Positions 7,054 to 9,480 of a DNA stretch of 9,480 nt are shown here, piece by piece. Position 1 is the first letter of the stretch. Each line of letters starts with the position of its first letter. The notes under the pieces were generated by a model, which made no database searches, was not told the DNA's origin, and saw only the letters and a program-made list of their open reading frames with translations. Position numbers and translations under genes: made by a program. The stretch comes from Minisyncoccota bacterium (GTDB lineage: Bacteria; Patescibacteriota; Minisyncoccia; UBA6257; HR35). The stretch is from contig CALIVE010000006.1 in NCBI GenBank assembly GCA_938048445.1, positions 1-9,480 on the forward strand. The letters run 5' to 3'.

Positions 7054-7059
7054 ATTATA
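7054..7059 (-). promoter_or_regulatory. Possible -10 box upstream of the HExxH gene
   Basis: A TATAAT on the minus strand, 56 nt before the ATG at 6997. No good -35 is present; the nearest, TTGCTG, has a 19-nt spacer and only three matches. It is a weak candidate, and read-through from the tRNA-Leu/Tyr unit is an alternative source of transcription. Confidence 0.25.
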
Positions 7060-7140
7060 ATCTAAAACTAACCGAACACAGCAAATTATGCTTAAAAGCC
7101 AGCTAAAGTGAATTTTAAAAACAAAGAAACAATCTTCCCA

Positions 7141-7177
7141 TTTTCTTAAGAAAATAAGAAAAGTTTTCTTAAGAGAA
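7141..7177. repeat. Cluster of heptamer palindromes (TTTTCTT/AAGAAAA)
   Basis: Five heptamer blocks follow one another: TTTTCTT, AAGAAAA, (T), AAGAAAA, (G), TTTTCTT, AAGAGAA. TTTTCTTAAGAAAA at 7141-7154 is a perfect 14-bp palindrome. A 13-of-14 copy at 7164-7177 lies exactly 23 bp further on, about two helical turns. Blocks 7156-7162 and 7164-7170 are also complementary and could form a hairpin. The layout fits paired operator sites or alternative hairpins; which one cannot be decided from sequence. Confidence 0.65.
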
Positions 7178-7302
7178 TAATAAGAAGTAATAAAAGGATG
7201 TAGTAATTTTTAGCCATCGCTCTATTGATGTGGTGAGCTTTGTATGTGGATTACGGAATAAATATTCCCGGGGTCAAAAATATCAATGAGAAATGATGCT
7301 TG

Positions 7303-7386
7303 TCCAGGGGGAGGGATTCGAACCCCCGCAGGCTCAAGGCCGCCTGGTTTACAGCCAGGTGCGTTTGTCCACTCCGCCACCCCTGG
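7303..7386 (-). tRNA. tRNA-Tyr(GTA), long variable arm, C1:G72
   Basis: Acceptor CCAGGGG/CCCCTGG (7 bp); D stem GCG/CGC; anticodon stem CCTGG/CCAGG with loop CTGTAAA, anticodon GTA; a 15-nt variable arm with stem GGC/GCC, as expected of bacterial tRNA-Tyr; T arm GGGGG-TTCGAAT-CCCTC with one G-T pair; discriminator A73. CCA is not encoded. The first acceptor pair is C1:G72, whereas bacterial tRNA-Tyr normally has G1:C72. It lies 5 nt after tRNA-Leu on the same strand, so the two form one unit. Confidence 0.95.
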
Positions 7387-7391
7387 TTTTT

Positions 7392-7478
7392 TGCCCGGGG
7401 AGGGAGTCGAACCCTCACGGCCTCTGGTAGGCCATTGGGTTTTAAGCCCAACGCGTCTGCCTATTCCGCCACCCGGGC
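7392..7478 (-). tRNA. tRNA-Leu(TAA)
   Basis: Acceptor GCCCGGG/CCCGGGC (7 bp); D stem GCG/CGC; anticodon stem TTGGG/CCCAA with loop CTTAAAA, anticodon TAA, reading UUA, the expected favoured leucine codon in an AT-rich genome; long variable arm with a GGCCT/AGGCC stem; T arm GAGGG-TTCGACT-CCCTC; discriminator A73. CCA is not encoded. First gene of a tRNA-Leu/tRNA-Tyr pair. Confidence 0.96.
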
Positions 7479-7480
7479 TT

Positions 7481-7489
7481 TGTTATAAT
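7481..7489 (+). promoter_or_regulatory. Extended -10 promoter for dgkA-recR (leaderless)
   Basis: A perfect extended -10, TGTTATAAT (TGn followed by TATAAT), ends 6 nt before the dgkA ATG. The usual start distance of 6-7 nt puts the first transcribed base on the A of ATG at 7496, so the mRNA would be leaderless. The -35 region falls in tRNA-Leu and is poor, as extended -10 promoters allow. Confidence 0.6.
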
Positions 7490-7495
7490 TTTTAT

Positions 7496-7876
7496 ATGAA
7501 TAATTATACTAAAAATAAAAATGTTTTGCAAAGTTTCTTAAGAGCCTATCAGGGGTTTTTATACATCTATCACACCCATAAACATTTTCGATTAAATATT
7601 TTTATTGGTCTTTTAATTATAATTTTAAGCATTTTATTAAAATTTACCAACATTCAATTGACTTTTATATTTTTAGCTGTTCTTTTAGTTTTTTTTGCAG
7701 AAGTTATTAATACCTGCTTTGAAGAAATTTGTAATCTTATCACTACAGAATATCATCCAAAAATAAAAGTTATAAAAGATTTAGGAAGTTTTTTAGTTTT
7801 GATTTCAGTTATTTTCAGTTTGGTAGTATTTCTTTTAATTTTTTTGAAAAATTTATTAGCTTTAAATAAATTTTAA
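7496..7876 (+). CDS. dgkA: Diacylglycerol/undecaprenol kinase, DgkA family
   Basis: 126 residues, close to the usual 120-130, from the ATG at 7496; the longer open frame upstream is only translated tRNA. An amphipathic N-terminus (SFLRAYQGFLYIYHTHKHFRLN) is followed by three membrane helices (about 34-50, 54-73, 97-117). The family signature AEVINTCFEEICNL lies at 68-81: E69, N72 and E76 fit the catalytic and metal-binding residues, and YHPKIKVIKDLGS at 86-98 gives K94 and D95. These membrane enzymes phosphorylate diacylglycerol or, in many Gram-positives, undecaprenol to supply the lipid carrier for wall and surface polymers; which substrate applies here cannot be told. The glutamate usually found in the family's N-terminal TERN motif is replaced by a histidine-rich THKH stretch. 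The stop overlaps the recR start (TAATG), so the two are coupled. Confidence 0.92.
   Translation: MNNYTKNKNVLQSFLRAYQGFLYIYHTHKHFRLNIFIGLLIIILSILLKFTNIQLTFIFLAVLLVFFAEVINTCFEEICNLITTEYHPKIKVIKDLGSFLVLISVIFSLVVFLLIFLKNLLALNKF
7503..7531 (-). promoter_or_regulatory. Promoter for tRNA-Leu/tRNA-Tyr
   Basis: The minus strand reads TTGCAA (7531-7526), a 17-nt spacer, then TATAAT (7508-7503). The predicted start near 7496 leaves an 18-nt leader before the tRNA-Leu 5' end. The promoter lies within the first codons of dgkA and overlaps the divergent dgkA start. Confidence 0.6.
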
Positions 7877-8463
7877 TGATACCACCAATTTTTAGAAAAA
7901 TTGTCCAAATTTTTGATAGTTTTCCTGAAATTGGGCCAAGACAAGCTTGGCGTTTATTTTTTTGGCTTCTTAAGCAAGATGAAAAATTTAAAAAAAATTT
8001 TTTAGAAAGCTTTGACGCATTAATTAAAAATTTAAATTTTTGCAAAGAATGTAATTTTCCTGTCATTAATGATGATATTTGCCAAATTTGTTCTGATCCT
8101 AAAAGGGATAAAAGTATTTTATGCATTGTTGCCAGGGAAACAGACCTTATCACAATTGAGAACTTAAAGAAATTTAAAGGAGTATACTATATTATTGGAG
8201 GTTTTCTTTTGCCTTATGAAGAAAAAGAATATGTAAAAAATAATTTAGAAAAATTAAAAGAAAAATTAGAAAAAGATAAAAAAATTAAAGAAGTTATCTT
8301 AGCTTTACCCTTTACAAAAGATGCTGAGCCATTAAGGAAAGAAATATTAAGAATTTTAAATAAGTTTGATTTAGAAATTAAGACACCTAAAAGAGGTATT
8401 CCTTCGGGCGGAGAAATAGAATTTATGGATCCTGAAACACTGAAAGATTCTTTGGGTTTGTGA
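7876..8463 (+). CDS. recR: Recombination mediator protein RecR
   Basis: 195 residues, near the family's roughly 200. An N-terminal helix-hairpin-helix region (FDSFPEIGPRQAWRLFFWLL, 13-32) is followed by a four-cysteine zinc finger (C56, C59, C69, C72) and a Toprim domain (about 80-171). The C-terminal RGIPSGGEIEFMDPETLKDSL (173-193) matches RecR's conserved G-x-P-x-GG-[ED]-[IL]-E-x-x-D-x-x-T-L. RecR forms a ring clamp that, with RecO or RecF, loads RecA on single-stranded gaps. The Toprim part is divergent: the usual VVEEPKD reads IVARETD, and the ATNPTVEGE region reads ALPFTKDAE, so both usual acidic motifs are altered. RecR Toprim is not known to be catalytic, so function may be retained. 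It is coupled to dgkA by TAATG, without a Shine-Dalgarno sequence, and pheS follows after 24 nt. Confidence 0.95.
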   Translation: MIPPIFRKIVQIFDSFPEIGPRQAWRLFFWLLKQDEKFKKNFLESFDALIKNLNFCKECNFPVINDDICQICSDPKRDKSILCIVARETDLITIENLKKFKGVYYIIGGFLLPYEEKEYVKNNLEKLKEKLEKDKKIKEVILALPFTKDAEPLRKEILRILNKFDLEIKTPKRGIPSGGEIEFMDPETLKDSLGL

Positions 8464-8466
8464 ATA

Positions 8467-8475
8467 TGATATAAT
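8467..8475 (+). promoter_or_regulatory. Extended -10 promoter for pheS
   Basis: TGATATAAT (TGn followed by TATAAT) sits in the 24-nt recR-pheS gap. A start 6-7 nt downstream would give a leader of about 6 nt before the ATG at 8488, too short for a ribosome binding site. It has the same arrangement as the dgkA promoter. No clear -35. Confidence 0.55.
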
Positions 8476-8487
8476 AAAAAATTAAAA

Positions 8488-9480
8488 ATGAAAGAAGAAT
8501 TGGAGAACTTACTTAGAGAAGCAAGGGAAATTATAGAAAAGGCTAATAGCAAAGAAGAGTTAGAAAATTTTAAAATTCGATTTTTAGGAAGAAAGGGGTT
8601 GCTTAGGGAGATTTTAGAAAGAATCGTTAAACTTAACGAAGAGGAAAGAAAGGAATTGGGAAGGTATTTTAATGAGATTAAAGAAGAAATTGAAAAGATG
8701 TACGAAGAAAAGAAAGAAAGAATTGCAGAAACAAAAGAAATAAAATTTGATATCCATCATCCTGGAGTCAAAATTGAAAAAGGGCATATTCATATTCTTA
8801 ATCAAGCTATAAAAGAAATTAAAGAGATTTTTATGAAAATGGGCTTTGAAGTAGAAAAGGGTAGGGAAATTGTTAGTGAATATGAAAACTTTGATTCTTT
8901 AAATATACCTGAAAATCATCCGGCAAGAGATTTATGGGATACTTTATGGTTATCCTATAAAGATAAAAAAAATAGATACTTACTAAGAACTCATACTTCA
9001 GCCCATCAAGTTGAAATACTCCGAAATAAAAAATTACCTTTACGGGTAGTCATTCCTGGAAAAGTTTTTCGAAGAGAAGCGACTGACCAAAGGCATGAAA
9101 CTCAATTTCACCAATTAGAAGGATTAGCTGTTGGCGAAAATGCTAATTTACAGGAATTAAGAGGGGTTTTAACTTTATTTTTTAAAGAATTTTTCAAAAA
9201 AGAACTAAAAATTATTTTTAGAAGTTCTTATTTTCCATTTACAGAACCAAGTGTTGAAGTTGATTTAGAATGTGTTTTGTGCAGTGGCAAAGGTTGTGCT
9301 GTTTGTAAAAATATTGGTTATTTGGAAATTGCTGGAGCAGGAATGGTTCATCCATTTGTCTTAAAGGAAGCAGGAATTGATCCTAATAAATTTTTTGGTT
9401 ATGCTTTTGGTTTAGGAATTGAAAGAATAGTAATGTTAAGACATAATATCAATGACATTAGATATTTCAATTCAGGAGAC
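8488..9480 (+). CDS. pheS: Phenylalanyl-tRNA synthetase alpha subunit, 3'-partial
   Basis: 331 residues are visible with no stop; by family length only about ten are missing. An N-terminal coiled coil (about 1-85) binds tRNA-Phe. The class II catalytic core follows: HPARDLWDTLWL (144-155), LLRTHTSAHQVE (165-176), motif 2 FRREATDQRHETQFHQLEG (194-212) and motif 3 GYAFGLGIERIVML (304-317). A CxxC-GKG-CxxC cluster (C262, C265, C270, C273) leads into GYLEIAGAGMVHP, a metal-site variant seen in many bacterial PheS proteins. PheS pairs with PheT as an alpha2-beta2 enzyme that charges tRNA-Phe; pheT would be expected just past the right edge. The ATG at 8488 is the natural start; there is no Shine-Dalgarno sequence and an extended -10 ends 12 nt upstream. 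Confidence 0.96.
   Translation, partial: MKEELENLLREAREIIEKANSKEELENFKIRFLGRKGLLREILERIVKLNEEERKELGRYFNEIKEEIEKMYEEKKERIAETKEIKFDIHHPGVKIEKGHIHILNQAIKEIKEIFMKMGFEVEKGREIVSEYENFDSLNIPENHPARDLWDTLWLSYKDKKNRYLLRTHTSAHQVEILRNKKLPLRVVIPGKVFRREATDQRHETQFHQLEGLAVGENANLQELRGVLTLFFKEFFKKELKIIFRSSYFPFTEPSVEVDLECVLCSGKGCAVCKNIGYLEIAGAGMVHPFVLKEAGIDPNKFFGYAFGLGIERIVMLRHNINDIRYFNSGD

Larger units (their letters stand above)
6998..7302. other. Intergenic spacer between HExxH gene and tRNA-Tyr
   Basis: About 305 bp with no gene that I can support on either strand. It holds a possible -10 at 7054-7059, a repeated AGCCAGCT (7002-7009 and 7098-7105 approximately), the palindrome cluster at 7141-7177, and a short hairpin GGAAT-AAAT-ATTCC at 7255-7268 followed by CCGGGG. 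The hairpin lies downstream of tRNA-Tyr but has no T-tract on the minus strand, so it is not a typical intrinsic terminator. The 7200-7300 part is visibly less A/T-biased than the rest of the spacer and could hold an RNA element I cannot identify. Confidence 0.6.

Noticed and set aside
7141..7177. CRISPR array
   Set aside because: Only two short units with no spacers of uniform length; it is a palindrome cluster.
7255..7273. Intrinsic terminator for the tRNA-Leu/Tyr unit
   Set aside because: The hairpin is only 5 bp and has no T-tract on the minus strand.
7251..7495. Reading frames on both strands across the tRNA pair
   Set aside because: They are translations of tRNA-Leu and tRNA-Tyr, and the part ahead of dgkA ends at its true ATG.

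Overview
The window is AT-rich (roughly 30% G+C by eye) and comes from a bacterium with compact gene spacing. No gene start I inspected has a Shine-Dalgarno sequence, and several starts lie just downstream of a TATAAT box. TGA acts as a normal stop: it ends the FN3 gene and recR. None of the three tRNA genes encodes its CCA end. The very short topoisomerase I, the divergent RecR and the large prepilin-like surface proteins together suggest a Patescibacteria/CPR genome, most likely Parcubacteria-like. That placement is inference; there is no marker gene here that I could compare.

Layout. (1) Positions 1-3568, plus strand: a surface-protein pair. A 5'-truncated protein with three fibronectin type III domains overlaps by ATGA a 759-residue protein that joins a type IV prepilin N-terminus and pilin-like domain to a discoidin-like domain and a probable seven-bladed beta-propeller with an integrin/PilY1-like calcium-loop motif. 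(2) Positions 3537-7478, minus strand, read right to left: tRNA-Leu(TAA), tRNA-Tyr(GTA), a spacer of about 300 bp with a palindrome cluster, an unrecognised 462-residue protein with an HExxH motif, tRNA-Arg(TCG), topA and rplT. The rplT 3' end overlaps that of the prepilin fusion by 32 bp. (3) Positions 7496-9480, plus strand: dgkA and recR (joined by TAATG), then pheS, which runs off the right edge.

The right-hand genes are housekeeping: lipid-carrier kinase, recombinational repair, phenylalanyl-tRNA synthetase, supercoiling control and ribosomal protein L20. The dgkA-recR and tRNA-Leu/Tyr transcripts appear to start from interlocked divergent promoters near 7496. The two most interesting items are the prepilin-discoidin-propeller fusion with its FN3 partner, which looks like a surface or pilus-tip adhesion module, and the orphan HExxH protein lodged between tRNA genes. 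A tRNA-Tyr with a C1:G72 pair is also unusual for a bacterium.
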